Assembly: GCA_934202525.1 (NCBI GenBank)
Contig: CAKPYB010000063.1
Location: forward strand, 1 to 13,100
Source of the DNA: an uncultured Prevotella sp.
GTDB taxonomy: Bacteria > Bacteroidota > Bacteroidia > Bacteroidales > Bacteroidaceae
Reading direction: 5' to 3'
Length of the DNA: 13,100 bases
A model generated the notes under the pieces. The model was not told the origin of the DNA, did no database searches, and saw only the letters and a list, made by a program, of their open reading frames with translations. Position numbers and translations under genes: made by a program. Below, in pieces: positions 1 to 9,690 of the stretch (the stretch's first letter is position 1; the number at the start of each line of letters is the position of its first letter).

Positions 1-76
1 AACCGCACGTACGGTGGTGTGAGAGGTCGGAAAATGAAAGTAGGAGAAAAACTACTTCGTTTTCCTCCTACTCGAT
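1..76 (+). mobile_element. 3' end of a group II intron (end of domain V and domain VI)
   Basis: The first bases fit the 3' half of group II intron domain V: CCGCA, then the two-base bulge CG, then TACGG, with the leading AA as the end of a GNAA-type tetraloop. The partner strand (CCGTA...TGCGG) would lie just left of the window. The segment GGTGTGAGAGG is the usual domain V-VI junction of bacterial group II introns. Domain VI is the hairpin at 40-71, and the intron should end at CTCGAT (71-76), a typical 3' boundary ending in AT. A70 lies at position -7 from that end, where the branch-point adenosine is expected, although it could also pair with T41. The reverse transcriptase/maturase and the 5' part are outside the window. 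The intron points toward the esterase gene, which is on the opposite strand, and ends 13 bp beyond that gene's stop codon. Confidence 0.82.
30..71 (-). terminator. possible transcription stop for the esterase gene (intron domain VI hairpin read from the other strand)
   Basis: Read on the - strand, the hairpin 71-40 has an 11-12 bp stem (GTAGGAG...CTCCTAC) with one bulge and is followed by a T-rich stretch (TTTCATTTT) about 20 bases past the esterase stop codon. It could act as an intrinsic terminator. The structure is better explained as intron domain VI, so a terminator role is inferred. Confidence 0.35.
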
Positions 77-89
77 TCTGATAGTTTGT

Positions 90-2003
<1,914 letters not shown>

Positions 2004-2052
2004 TTATATTTAATTAAATTATTAGATTGATTTTCATCTTCTGTTCTGTTTG

Positions 2053-2060
2053 CAAAGTTA
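2053..2060 (-). promoter_or_regulatory. -7 promoter box for the esterase gene
   Basis: On the - strand this reads TAACTTTG, a full match to the Bacteroidota -7 consensus TAnnTTTG. Transcription would start near 2046 and give an AT-rich leader of about 45 bases before the ATG at 2000. No clear -33 TTTG was found at the usual distance. Confidence 0.6.
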
Positions 2061-2163
2061 TGAAAAGATTTCCATAGGTGCTTTGTCTCATATATCAATA
2101 ACTTTTCTCCATCTCTCATTCTTATATATAATAAAAGGTGTTTCTGTCTTTTCTCGGGCTTTG

Positions 2164-2193
2164 TTACATAATAAAATGTATTTGATACATGTA
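2164..2193. promoter_or_regulatory. dyad-symmetric site, candidate operator between divergent genes
   Basis: ATGTAT (2176-2181) and ATACAT (2185-2190) flank TTG. An outer pair, TTACAT (2164-2169) and ATGTAA (2188-2193), overlaps the inner one. The site lies about 35-60 bases upstream of the -7 box of the GH3 operon, where an activator would bind. In Prevotella and Bacteroides, xylan genes are commonly controlled by hybrid two-component regulators (XynR type), but linking this dyad to such a protein is inference. Confidence 0.3.
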
Positions 2194-2219
2194 ATAAAGT
2201 AGAATACTGCTTTTTTGCT

Positions 2220-2227
2220 TACCTTTG
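2220..2227 (+). promoter_or_regulatory. -7 promoter box of the xylosidase operon
   Basis: TACCTTTG matches TAnnTTTG exactly. Transcription would start near 2233, leaving a leader of about 40 AT-rich bases before the ATG at 2274. There is no obvious -33 TTTG at the usual spacing, which fits a promoter that needs an activator. Confidence 0.65.
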
Positions 2228-2273
2228 CATCGATAAATAACAATCCGATTACTAATAGCTTAAAAGTAAAATA

Positions 2274-4880
2274 ATGAATAAGAATATTATATATGCAGCT
2301 TTGCTGTTTATTTCCCTCATGTTTGCTGGTAATGTTTTGGCTCAGCAGTTGCCTTATCAGAATCCAGCTCTCTCGGCTCATGAGCGAGCTGTAGATTTAT
2401 GTGGACGACTCACTCTGGAAGAGAAAGCTTCTCTGATGCTGGATGATTCGCCGGCTATCCCACGATTGGGAATCAAGAGATTCCAATGGTGGAGCGAGGC
2501 ACTGCATGGTGTGGCGAACATGGGAGATGTAACCGTCTTTCCGGAACCTATCGGAATGGCTGCATCGTTTAACGACGGAATGGTGTATCGCGTCTTTGAT
2601 GCAACATCTGATGAGATGCGTGCCAAATGGAATGAACTGCAGCAGAAGGGGGGAGATGTAACCCGTTTCCATGCTTTATCTGTCTGGACTCCAAACGTGA
2701 ATATCTTCCGTGATCCTCGCTGGGGACGTGGACAGGAAACCTATGGTGAGGATCCTTATCTTACCAGTAGGATGGGATGCGCCGTGGTGCGCGGCTTGCA
2801 GGGACCTGAGGATACGAAATACCGCAAACTCTGGGCTTGTGCCAAACACTATGCGGTTCATAGCGGACCAGAATGGGCTCGCCATACTGACAATATTACC
2901 GATGTTACACCGCGCGACCTTTGGGAAACTTATATGCCTGCCTTCAAATCGTTGGTGCAGGATGCCAAGGTGCGCGAGGTGATGTGTGCCTATCAGCGCT
3001 GGGATGATGAACCATGCTGCGGCAATACCCGATTGCTGCAGCAGATTCTCAGGGATGAGTGGGGATTCAAATACCTGGTGGTTTCTGACTGCGGAGCTGT
3101 CACCGATTTCTGGTCCAGTCATAAGGTGTCTAGCAATGCTAGAAATGCGGCAGTTAAGGGTGTATTGGCTGGTACGGATGTGGAGTGTGGATATAATTAT
3201 GTATATAAGTCGGTGCCTGAGGCAGTGAAGTATGGTGCCCTGACTGAAGAAGAAGTTGATAAACATGTGATTCGTCTGCTCGAAGGTCGTTTCGACTTGG
3301 GTGAGATGGATGACAACAAGATAGTATCATGGTCGAAGATTCCTGTATCGGTGCTTTGCAGCAAGGCGCATCGCCAGCTCTCGCTCGATATGGCTCTGCA
3401 GACCATGACGCTGCTCCAAAACAAGAATGGGGTATTACCTCTCGATAAAAAGGTAAAGAAGATTGCTTTCATCGGACCAAATGTGGATAACGAACCGATG
3501 ATGTGGGGAAACTATAATGGTACCCCACGACAGACAATTACCATCCTGGATGGTATCAAGAGTCGTTTGAAGAAAAACCAGGTCGTCACCTTTAAAGGGT
3601 GCGACCTGGTGAACGACCAAATTTTGGATTCTTACTTCGACCAGTGTAGCATGGATGGCAAGCTGGGCTTTAAGGGTACTTTCTGGAACAATCGTGAAAT
3701 GGAAGGCAAGCCTGTTTCCATCACCCAGGAGAAGAATCCTGTGCAGGTAACAACCTATGGTCAGCACTCTTTCGCTCCTAATGTGAAGCTGGTGGGCTTC
3801 TCTGCAAAATATGAAACCGTGTTCCGTCCTAAGCAGACTGATAAGGTGTTGCTCGATGTGGCAGGTTGCGGTCACTACGAGGTTTACCTGAATGGGGAGA
3901 AGAAGGCAGAGCATTCCATCTGGCGCACTACCGAGAGTCGTATCGAGTTCCAAGCCGAGAAGGGCAAGGAGTATAAGATAGAGATTCGCTATCATGAGAT
4001 GCCTAACTATAATGCGGACATGAAGTTCAATATCGGACACGAGAATCCTATCGACTATCAGGCTTCGCTCAAGCAGTTGAAGGATTGCGAGACTGTAGTC
4101 TTTGTAGGTGGTATCTCTCCACAGTTGGAAGGTGAGGAAATGCCTATCGAGATTTCCGGCTTCAAGGGCGGCGACCGTACCAACATCGAATTGCCAAAGG
4201 TTCAGCGCAATTTCCTGAAGGCTTTGAAGGAGGCGGGCAAAAAGGTTGTCTTTGTCAACTGCTCGGGTTCGGCTATCGACTTGACTCCAGAGACAGAGAG
4301 CTGTGATGCCATTCTTCAGGCTTGGTATCCAGGTCAGGAAGGTGGTGAGGCAGTGGCTCGTGTACTCTTCGGAGAGTACAATCCTGCCGGCAAGTTGCCT
4401 GTTACGTTCTATAAGAATTCAGAGCAGTTGCCAGATTTCAAGGATTACAGCATGAAGGGCAGAACCTATCGCTATATGAACGATGCTCTCTTCCCATTCG
4501 GTTATGGCTTAAGCTACACATCTTTCCGTATAGGCGATGCTGCACTTTCCAACTCTATCTTGAAGAAGGGTGAGAAGATAACGCTGAAGATACCGGTAAG
4601 TAATGTTGGAAAGAAGGATGGAACCGAAGTGGTGCAGGTGTATGTAAAGGATCCTGCCGATACCGAAGGACCATTGAAGAGCTTGAAGGCTTTCGAGAGA
4701 GTAGAGGTGAAGGCAGAAAAGACTGCTGAGGCTGTCATTACGCTGGATAGCAGTAACTTCGAACTCTTCGATGCTGCAACCAATACCGTCCGTGCCAAGG
4801 CTGGAAAGTATGAAGTCTATTACGGCAGCAGTTCGGCTGATAAGGACTTGAAGAAACTGGATGTTTCTATTGAATATTAA
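2274..4880 (+). CDS. GH3 beta-xylosidase (xylan 1,4-beta-xylosidase) with PA14 insert
   Basis: 868 residues with a signal peptide (about 1-23, VLA-Q). The N-terminal GH3 barrel (about 30-345) has the xylosidase-like WWSEALHGV at 72-80, the RDPRWGRGQETYGEDP region at 146-161, the substrate-binding KH at 191-192, and the nucleophile Asp272 in SDCGAV. The second GH3 domain (about 370-745) is interrupted by a PA14-like insert (about 455-590). The motif LEGEE at 618-622 holds the likely acid/base Glu, and GGDR is at 632-635. A fibronectin III-like domain closes the protein (about 765-865). Length and architecture match Prevotella Xyl3-type enzymes. It should release xylose from the non-reducing end of xylo-oligosaccharides in the periplasm. 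It is the first gene of the + strand run, and the next start lies 23 bases downstream. A beta-glucosidase side activity cannot be excluded. Confidence 0.92.
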   Translation: MNKNIIYAALLFISLMFAGNVLAQQLPYQNPALSAHERAVDLCGRLTLEEKASLMLDDSPAIPRLGIKRFQWWSEALHGVANMGDVTVFPEPIGMAASFNDGMVYRVFDATSDEMRAKWNELQQKGGDVTRFHALSVWTPNVNIFRDPRWGRGQETYGEDPYLTSRMGCAVVRGLQGPEDTKYRKLWACAKHYAVHSGPEWARHTDNITDVTPRDLWETYMPAFKSLVQDAKVREVMCAYQRWDDEPCCGNTRLLQQILRDEWGFKYLVVSDCGAVTDFWSSHKVSSNARNAAVKGVLAGTDVECGYNYVYKSVPEAVKYGALTEEEVDKHVIRLLEGRFDLGEMDDNKIVSWSKIPVSVLCSKAHRQLSLDMALQTMTLLQNKNGVLPLDKKVKKIAFIGPNVDNEPMMWGNYNGTPRQTITILDGIKSRLKKNQVVTFKGCDLVNDQILDSYFDQCSMDGKLGFKGTFWNNREMEGKPVSITQEKNPVQVTTYGQHSFAPNVKLVGFSAKYETVFRPKQTDKVLLDVAGCGHYEVYLNGEKKAEHSIWRTTESRIEFQAEKGKEYKIEIRYHEMPNYNADMKFNIGHENPIDYQASLKQLKDCETVVFVGGISPQLEGEEMPIEISGFKGGDRTNIELPKVQRNFLKALKEAGKKVVFVNCSGSAIDLTPETESCDAILQAWYPGQEGGEAVARVLFGEYNPAGKLPVTFYKNSEQLPDFKDYSMKGRTYRYMNDALFPFGYGLSYTSFRIGDAALSNSILKKGEKITLKIPVSNVGKKDGTEVVQVYVKDPADTEGPLKSLKAFERVEVKAEKTAEAVITLDSSNFELFDAATNTVRAKAGKYEVYYGSSSADKDLKKLDVSIEY

Positions 4881-4903
4881 GTAACTGTATCATAATTAAT
4901 AGT

Positions 4904-7423
4904 ATGAAGACATGGATGTGCGCCTTGATGCTGGCGTTATCGACAGGAGCTTCGGCTCAGAATCCGGTAATCAGCGGACAATATTCTGCTGATCCTACGG
5001 CTCGCGTGTTCAATGGGAAGATGTATCTTTATCCTTCTCATGACATTCCGAGTCCTATCGAGAAACTGAAGGAATGGTTCTGCATGGCAGATTATCACGT
5101 TTTCTCTTCTGCCAATCTTACAGAATGGCAGGATCATGGAGTCATCGTTTCGCAGGATAAAGTACCTTGGGTACAGGATGGCAGTTATACGATGTGGGCT
5201 CCAGACTGTGTGGAGAAAGATGGGAAGTATTACTTCTATTTCCCTGCCGCTCCGAAAGGGGAGGAGAAGGGATTCGGGATAGGTGTGGCGGTTGCCGACC
5301 AGCCGGAAGGACCGTTTATGCCGATGTGGAAACCTATAGAGGGTGTGCACGGCATAGACCCTTGTGTGTTGATTGATAAGGACGGACAGGCTTTTATCTA
5401 CTGGGCTGGTGCAGGATTGCACATGGCTAAGCTGAAACCAAACATGATGGAACTTGCCTCGGAACCCAAACTGGTAGAGGGATTGCCTGAGGGATTCAAG
5501 GAAGGTCCGTTTGCCTTTGAGCGTAACGGTAAGTATTATTTCACCTTCCCTTGGGTGCGTGAAAAGAATGGAACCGAAACGCTGGCTTATGCCATGGCCG
5601 ACCATCCGATGGGACCTTTCACATTCAAGGGTATCATCATGGATGAGTCGCCAACGAAGTGCTGGACCAATCATCACAGCATCGTGGAATATCAGGGACA
5701 GTGGTATCTCTTCTATCATCATAATGATTATTCGCCTAAGTTCGACAAGAACCGCTCGGTGCGAATCGACTCCCTGAACTTCAATCCTGACGGAACGATA
5801 CAGAAGGTGATACCTACGCTAAGAGGTGTGGGATTGACGAAGGCACGTTCGCATATTCAGATAGACCGTTATTCTGCGCTGCAAGGCAAGGGTATTGGTA
5901 TTGATTATCTGGATAAAAACAATTGTTTTGCCGGATGGAAGACTCTCTTCGGCAAACCGAATACTGCCATTATATATAATAAGGTGGATTTCGGTAATGA
6001 GAAGGTGGAAGTAATCACCGTTCGTGCCAAGTCACCAAAGGGCGGTGTGCTCGTGGTAAGAGCTGATGGCAAGAAGGGCAATATCATTGCTAAGGTGAAG
6101 ATTCCGAAGTCAGCTGCCTGGAAGAATGTCCGTGCCCAGGTGCTCCATGCTCCTCTGGGTGTTCATGCTCTCCATGTATCCTTGCAGAGTGGAGCCGATG
6201 TTGAGGTTGACTGGCTGGGCTTTGATGCGTTGCCTTGGGAAAAGGGAGCTTTCGAAACTCACCGGTATCGTAATCTCTTTGCCGAGATGGGGTATAAGCA
6301 GATTGATATTGACAGGAAGGTGAACGAAGTGTTCAATGATGTATTCCATGGCAAGAACAAGGTTTATTTCGAAGTGGGCGATTCCATGGGATATGTCAGC
6401 GATGTGAAGAACAATGATGTGAGAACCGAAGGTATGTCGTATGGAATGATGGCTGCCGTGCAGTTTGGCAAGAAGGACATCTTCGACCGTCTCTGGCGAT
6501 GGAGCAAAAGATATATGCAGCATCAGGAAGGACCTTATAAGGGTTATTTTGCCTGGAGTTGCAAGACTGATGGAACGAGAAATGCACAGGGAGCCGCATC
6601 GGATGGTGAACTCTATTTCGTAACTTCGCTCATCTTTGCATCCAACCGATGGGGCAATGATACGGGCATCAACTATCTGAAGGAAGCGCAGAATATTCTG
6701 GATTGCAGCATGCAGAAGGTGGGAATGGACCGCACGGCTCCGCTCATCAATCTGGAACACCAGCTCATCACCTTTACGCCCGATCATTGGGGCGGGAAGT
6801 TTACAGATCCTTCTTACCATCTCCCTGCCTTCTATGAGGTATGGGCAAAATGGGCTAACGACGGACGTTCTCAGTTCTGGAAGGAGTGTGCAGAGAAAAG
6901 CCGTGAGTTCCTGCATAAGTGCATCAATGAAAAGACGGGCTTGAATCCTGACTATTGCAACTATGATGGCAGTCTGATGAAGACCGGTCAGTTGCTGGGT
7001 GATGCATTTCGCTACGATTCCTGGCGTGTTCCGATGAACATAGCCCTCGATTATTCCTGGGCTTGCAAGGATAAGGAGTGGCAGCAGAAATATGCCAACA
7101 CCCTGCAGAACTTCCTGTACAGTCAGGGCGTTGATTCTTTCCTGGATCAGTACAATGTAGATGGCACGATGGTAGAAGATATTCTGCCGGCAGGTACGGC
7201 TCCTAAGGCTCTCCGTCATTCTATCGGTTTTGTTGCCACTGCGGCTGCGGCTTCATTGGTCAGCAATCATGTGAAGGGCAGGGAATTCGTCAGTCATTTC
7301 TGGAATGCCAAACATGAGCCAGACAAGGAAGGTTTCTTCGATGGCTATTACGACGGACTGTTGCGCCTCTTCGCCTTCATGCATCTGAGTGGCCGTTATC
7401 AGATTATCGAACCTCAAAAATAA
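4904..7423 (+). CDS. GH43-CBM-GH8 fusion: arabinofuranosidase/xylosidase plus reducing-end xylose-releasing exo-oligoxylanase
   Basis: 839 residues with a signal peptide (1-18, ASA-Q). Residues about 20-320 are a GH43 five-bladed propeller: base Asp30 (SADP), modulator Asp152 (GIDP) and acid Glu200 (KEGPF). Residues about 330-441 form a beta-sandwich resembling CBM6. Residues about 446-835 are a GH8 domain of the Rex type (EC 3.2.1.156). It has GAFETHRYRNLF at 447-458 and RTEGMSYGM at 507-515 with proton donor Glu509. SDGE holds Asp567, and YDSWR holds Asp705, the likely base. His772 aligns, from memory of Bacillus halodurans Rex, with the His that reads the reducing end. Both active sites look complete. 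One chain could thus cut xylo-oligosaccharides from the reducing end and remove arabinose or xylose at side branches or the other end. It is second in the run, with 12 bases to the next gene. The GH43 subfamily and its sugar specificity are uncertain. Confidence 0.9.
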   Translation: MKTWMCALMLALSTGASAQNPVISGQYSADPTARVFNGKMYLYPSHDIPSPIEKLKEWFCMADYHVFSSANLTEWQDHGVIVSQDKVPWVQDGSYTMWAPDCVEKDGKYYFYFPAAPKGEEKGFGIGVAVADQPEGPFMPMWKPIEGVHGIDPCVLIDKDGQAFIYWAGAGLHMAKLKPNMMELASEPKLVEGLPEGFKEGPFAFERNGKYYFTFPWVREKNGTETLAYAMADHPMGPFTFKGIIMDESPTKCWTNHHSIVEYQGQWYLFYHHNDYSPKFDKNRSVRIDSLNFNPDGTIQKVIPTLRGVGLTKARSHIQIDRYSALQGKGIGIDYLDKNNCFAGWKTLFGKPNTAIIYNKVDFGNEKVEVITVRAKSPKGGVLVVRADGKKGNIIAKVKIPKSAAWKNVRAQVLHAPLGVHALHVSLQSGADVEVDWLGFDALPWEKGAFETHRYRNLFAEMGYKQIDIDRKVNEVFNDVFHGKNKVYFEVGDSMGYVSDVKNNDVRTEGMSYGMMAAVQFGKKDIFDRLWRWSKRYMQHQEGPYKGYFAWSCKTDGTRNAQGAASDGELYFVTSLIFASNRWGNDTGINYLKEAQNILDCSMQKVGMDRTAPLINLEHQLITFTPDHWGGKFTDPSYHLPAFYEVWAKWANDGRSQFWKECAEKSREFLHKCINEKTGLNPDYCNYDGSLMKTGQLLGDAFRYDSWRVPMNIALDYSWACKDKEWQQKYANTLQNFLYSQGVDSFLDQYNVDGTMVEDILPAGTAPKALRHSIGFVATAAAASLVSNHVKGREFVSHFWNAKHEPDKEGFFDGYYDGLLRLFAFMHLSGRYQIIEPQK

Positions 7424-7435
7424 AATGAATAGTCT

Positions 7436-8140
7436 ATGAACAACTTTTTCAATAAAATAGTTAGATTGTTTTGTTTATGTGTATTCCTTTTTGGGCATTC
7501 CTCTGCGGATGCCCAAAATAAGGAATTACCTGCAGACATCAATCCTTATTTCGGACCGTTAGGCAAGCAGCCTGTCATGCCCAATGCGGCTGGCTTTATT
7601 CAGAGATGGTTGCTCCTGGAGCCTATCTCCGTGCCTGTCAAGAGTAATGTCGTTTTTACTGATTCTTATCTGAAGGAGATATTCCATACGCAGTATTTCC
7701 CTAAACAGATGGAAATCGTACCTAAGGACGGAACCATCGTGAAGGTGGGCAAGGAAAAGCTGAAATGGCATGCGCTGGATAGCAAGCTCTATAACGTCAA
7801 GCTCTTCCGCTTTGCCACTTCGTTCGGAAAGCCCAAGTATGGCGTCTTGTTCTGGGCGGTTACTGTTATTGATTGCCCTGAGGAAATGAAAGACATCCGC
7901 CTGGCTGTCGGTTCGAATGGTGCCTCCATGTGGTGGCTCAATGGCGAGGAGGCGGTGATGCTCGAAGGTGACCGAAGAATGGTTCGCGATGATGTGGTTT
8001 CTAAGAAGCTTACCTTGAAGAAGGGTAGGAATATCCTTCGGGGTGCTGTCATCAATGGACCTGGCATGAGTGACTTCTGTATCCGGTTCATCGACGGACA
8101 AGGCAAGCCTGTCAGAAACCTGTCTATTCACGTGAAGTAG
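7436..8140 (+). CDS. Secreted beta-rich protein of unknown function in the xylan locus
   Basis: 234 residues. A signal peptide ends near ADA-Q (residues 24-27). I see no catalytic motif of any glycosidase or esterase family. The mature protein is short and beta-strand-rich, with aromatic motifs: GFIQRWLLLEP at 53-63, LFWAV at 138-142 and SMWWLNGEE at 164-172. These are followed by LKKGRNILRGAVINGPG at 194-210. The last part resembles the Gly/Trp-rich strands of galactose-binding-like or PA14-like modules (a 'WLNG' turn followed by a 'kkGrN' strand). From memory, similar modules occur at the N-terminus of Bacteroidota xylan esterases, so this may be a free-standing version. It lies between two xylan enzymes with gaps of 12 and 20 bases, so it is surely co-transcribed. 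A role in binding substrate or assisting a partner enzyme is inference. The start chosen gives the only full signal peptide. Confidence 0.85.
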   Translation: MNNFFNKIVRLFCLCVFLFGHSSADAQNKELPADINPYFGPLGKQPVMPNAAGFIQRWLLLEPISVPVKSNVVFTDSYLKEIFHTQYFPKQMEIVPKDGTIVKVGKEKLKWHALDSKLYNVKLFRFATSFGKPKYGVLFWAVTVIDCPEEMKDIRLAVGSNGASMWWLNGEEAVMLEGDRRMVRDDVVSKKLTLKKGRNILRGAVINGPGMSDFCIRFIDGQGKPVRNLSIHVK

Positions 8141-8160
8141 TGCAATCAATATAGAAAGTT

Positions 8161-9651
8161 ATGAAACAGAACAATATATTTTTCAGATATTTTAGCCCGG
8201 TTGCTGCTCAGCAGAAACTTTATGTTGCTGTTTTGGTTGTCTTGTTGTCTTCTTCTGCTTACGAGGCAGAAGCCCAGGTGGGCGAACCTTTCATTCATGA
8301 TCCTTCTACCATTGCCCAGTGTGATGGAAAGTATTATACCTTTGGAACGGGTGAAGGTGGACTCTGGTCGGAGGATGGCTGGACCTGGCAGGGTGGCGCT
8401 GTTCGTCCCGGCAGGGGAGCGGCTCCAGACGTATTGAAGATTGGCGACCGTTATCTCGTAGCCTACAGTGCAACGGGTGGTGGATTGGGCGGCAGTCATC
8501 GTGGTGATGTCCTGACGATGTGGAACAAAACGCTCGATCCGAAATCGCCTGATTTCAAATATACCGAACCGGTGGTAGTGGCTTCTTCCCTGGATGATGA
8601 AGACTGTGATGCGATTGATGCGGGCTTGTTGCTCGACCCTACTACCGGCAGACTTTGGCTCAGTTACGGAACCTATTTCGGATTTATCCGTCTGGTAGAA
8701 CTTGATCCGAAGACTGGTAAGCGGATGGAAGGCAACGAACCCGTCAATATCGCCATCGACTGCGAAGCTACTGATTTGATTTATCGCAATGGCTGGTATT
8801 ATCTCCTGGGTACTCATGGTACCTGCTGTGATGGTCCTAATTCTACCTATAATATCGTGGTGGGACGTTCGCGAAAGGTAACCGGTCCATACGTGGATAA
8901 TGTGGGCAGAGAGATGTTGCAGGGCGGTGGAAAGATGGTGATTGCTGCCAACAATCTGAAGACGGGCCCTGGACACTTTGGACGCTATATCGAGGAAGAG
9001 GGTGTAGAAAAGATGTCGTTCCACTATGAGTCTGATTTCAGACAGGGAGGCCGAAGTGTCTTGGCTATCCGTCCTTTGCTGTGGAAGAACGATTGGCCTG
9101 TGGCTGGTGATGAATTTCATGCAGGAACCTACGAGATAGAATCGGAACGAAGAGGCTATGCTCTGGAGATTGCCGTAGATTTCGTGAGAATGCAACGTGA
9201 TATCGAACCTTTCTGGATTAAGCCAACCAAGCCTCTGAAGAATATCGAGCCTCAGACCTTGAAGGAGGTAGAGGCAGAATGGCCTAAGGGAGAAGTAAAG
9301 GTAAGAATGAACGATTACATGTTCCGTCCTCATCAGAAGTGGAACATCACGCCTGCTGGAAAGGGTGGTTATCTGGGTGGTCCTTATTATAAAATCTGCA
9401 TAGAAGGCACTACTCGCTATCTTACCGCAACCGCTCAGCATGATGTCATCGCCAAACCTGAGTTTACTGGTGAAGATGCCCAGCTTTGGCGCATCGAACA
9501 GCTTACCGATGGCACCTATCGCATCATGCCGAAGGCAGTGCCGGGCACTGAAGAGAAACTGGCATTGGTTTCACTCGGCGACTGTACCCCAGGCCTGGCT
9601 CCTTTCGATTTCAACAGCGATAATTCTAAATGGAATTTCAGGCAACAATAA
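8161..9651 (+). CDS. GH43 family glycosidase with ricin-like C-terminal domain
   Basis: 496 residues. The signal peptide is long: an n-region of about 18 residues, a hydrophobic core at about 20-33 and cleavage near AEA-Q (38-39). There is no internal Met that would shorten it. Residues about 40-330 are a GH43 propeller with base Asp47 (FIHDPS), modulator Asp153 (AIDAG) and acid Glu202 (CEATD). GPGH at 269-272 supplies the central His common in arabinanase-like GH43 enzymes. Residues about 388-496 look like a ricin-type/CBM13-like beta-trefoil fragment (QLWRIEQ at 441-447 and KWNFRQ at 490-495). The general fold recalls endo-1,5-alpha-L-arabinosidases, and automatic annotation would probably say so. 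In this xylan locus, removal of arabinose from arabinoxylan oligosaccharides is equally likely. It lies 20 bases after the unknown protein and 39 before the thioredoxin-like gene. Confidence 0.88.
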   Translation: MKQNNIFFRYFSPVAAQQKLYVAVLVVLLSSSAYEAEAQVGEPFIHDPSTIAQCDGKYYTFGTGEGGLWSEDGWTWQGGAVRPGRGAAPDVLKIGDRYLVAYSATGGGLGGSHRGDVLTMWNKTLDPKSPDFKYTEPVVVASSLDDEDCDAIDAGLLLDPTTGRLWLSYGTYFGFIRLVELDPKTGKRMEGNEPVNIAIDCEATDLIYRNGWYYLLGTHGTCCDGPNSTYNIVVGRSRKVTGPYVDNVGREMLQGGGKMVIAANNLKTGPGHFGRYIEEEGVEKMSFHYESDFRQGGRSVLAIRPLLWKNDWPVAGDEFHAGTYEIESERRGYALEIAVDFVRMQRDIEPFWIKPTKPLKNIEPQTLKEVEAEWPKGEVKVRMNDYMFRPHQKWNITPAGKGGYLGGPYYKICIEGTTRYLTATAQHDVIAKPEFTGEDAQLWRIEQLTDGTYRIMPKAVPGTEEKLALVSLGDCTPGLAPFDFNSDNSKWNFRQQ

Positions 9652-9690
9652 TTTGCAGCATCAATATTAATCCAATAAAATTATCGAATT

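Noticed and set aside
2088..2381. Open frame of 97 codons on the - strand over the divergent promoter region
   Set aside because: It runs through the GH3 promoter and signal-peptide region, and its low-complexity AT-rich composition reads like intergenic DNA.
6110..7219. Long open frame (369 codons) on the - strand inside the GH43-GH8 gene
   Set aside because: It lies fully opposite the GH8 domain, has no recognisable domain or export signal, and its composition is the mirror of a conserved coding frame.
8146..9441. Long open frame (431 codons) on the - strand opposite the second GH43 gene
   Set aside because: The + strand frame has complete GH43 catalytic residues; the opposite frame shows no domain and would overlap almost entirely.
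9652..9690. Possible own promoter of the thioredoxin-like gene (TAATTTG at the GH43 stop codon)
   Set aside because: One base short of the TAnnTTTG spacing, so not good enough to split the operon.
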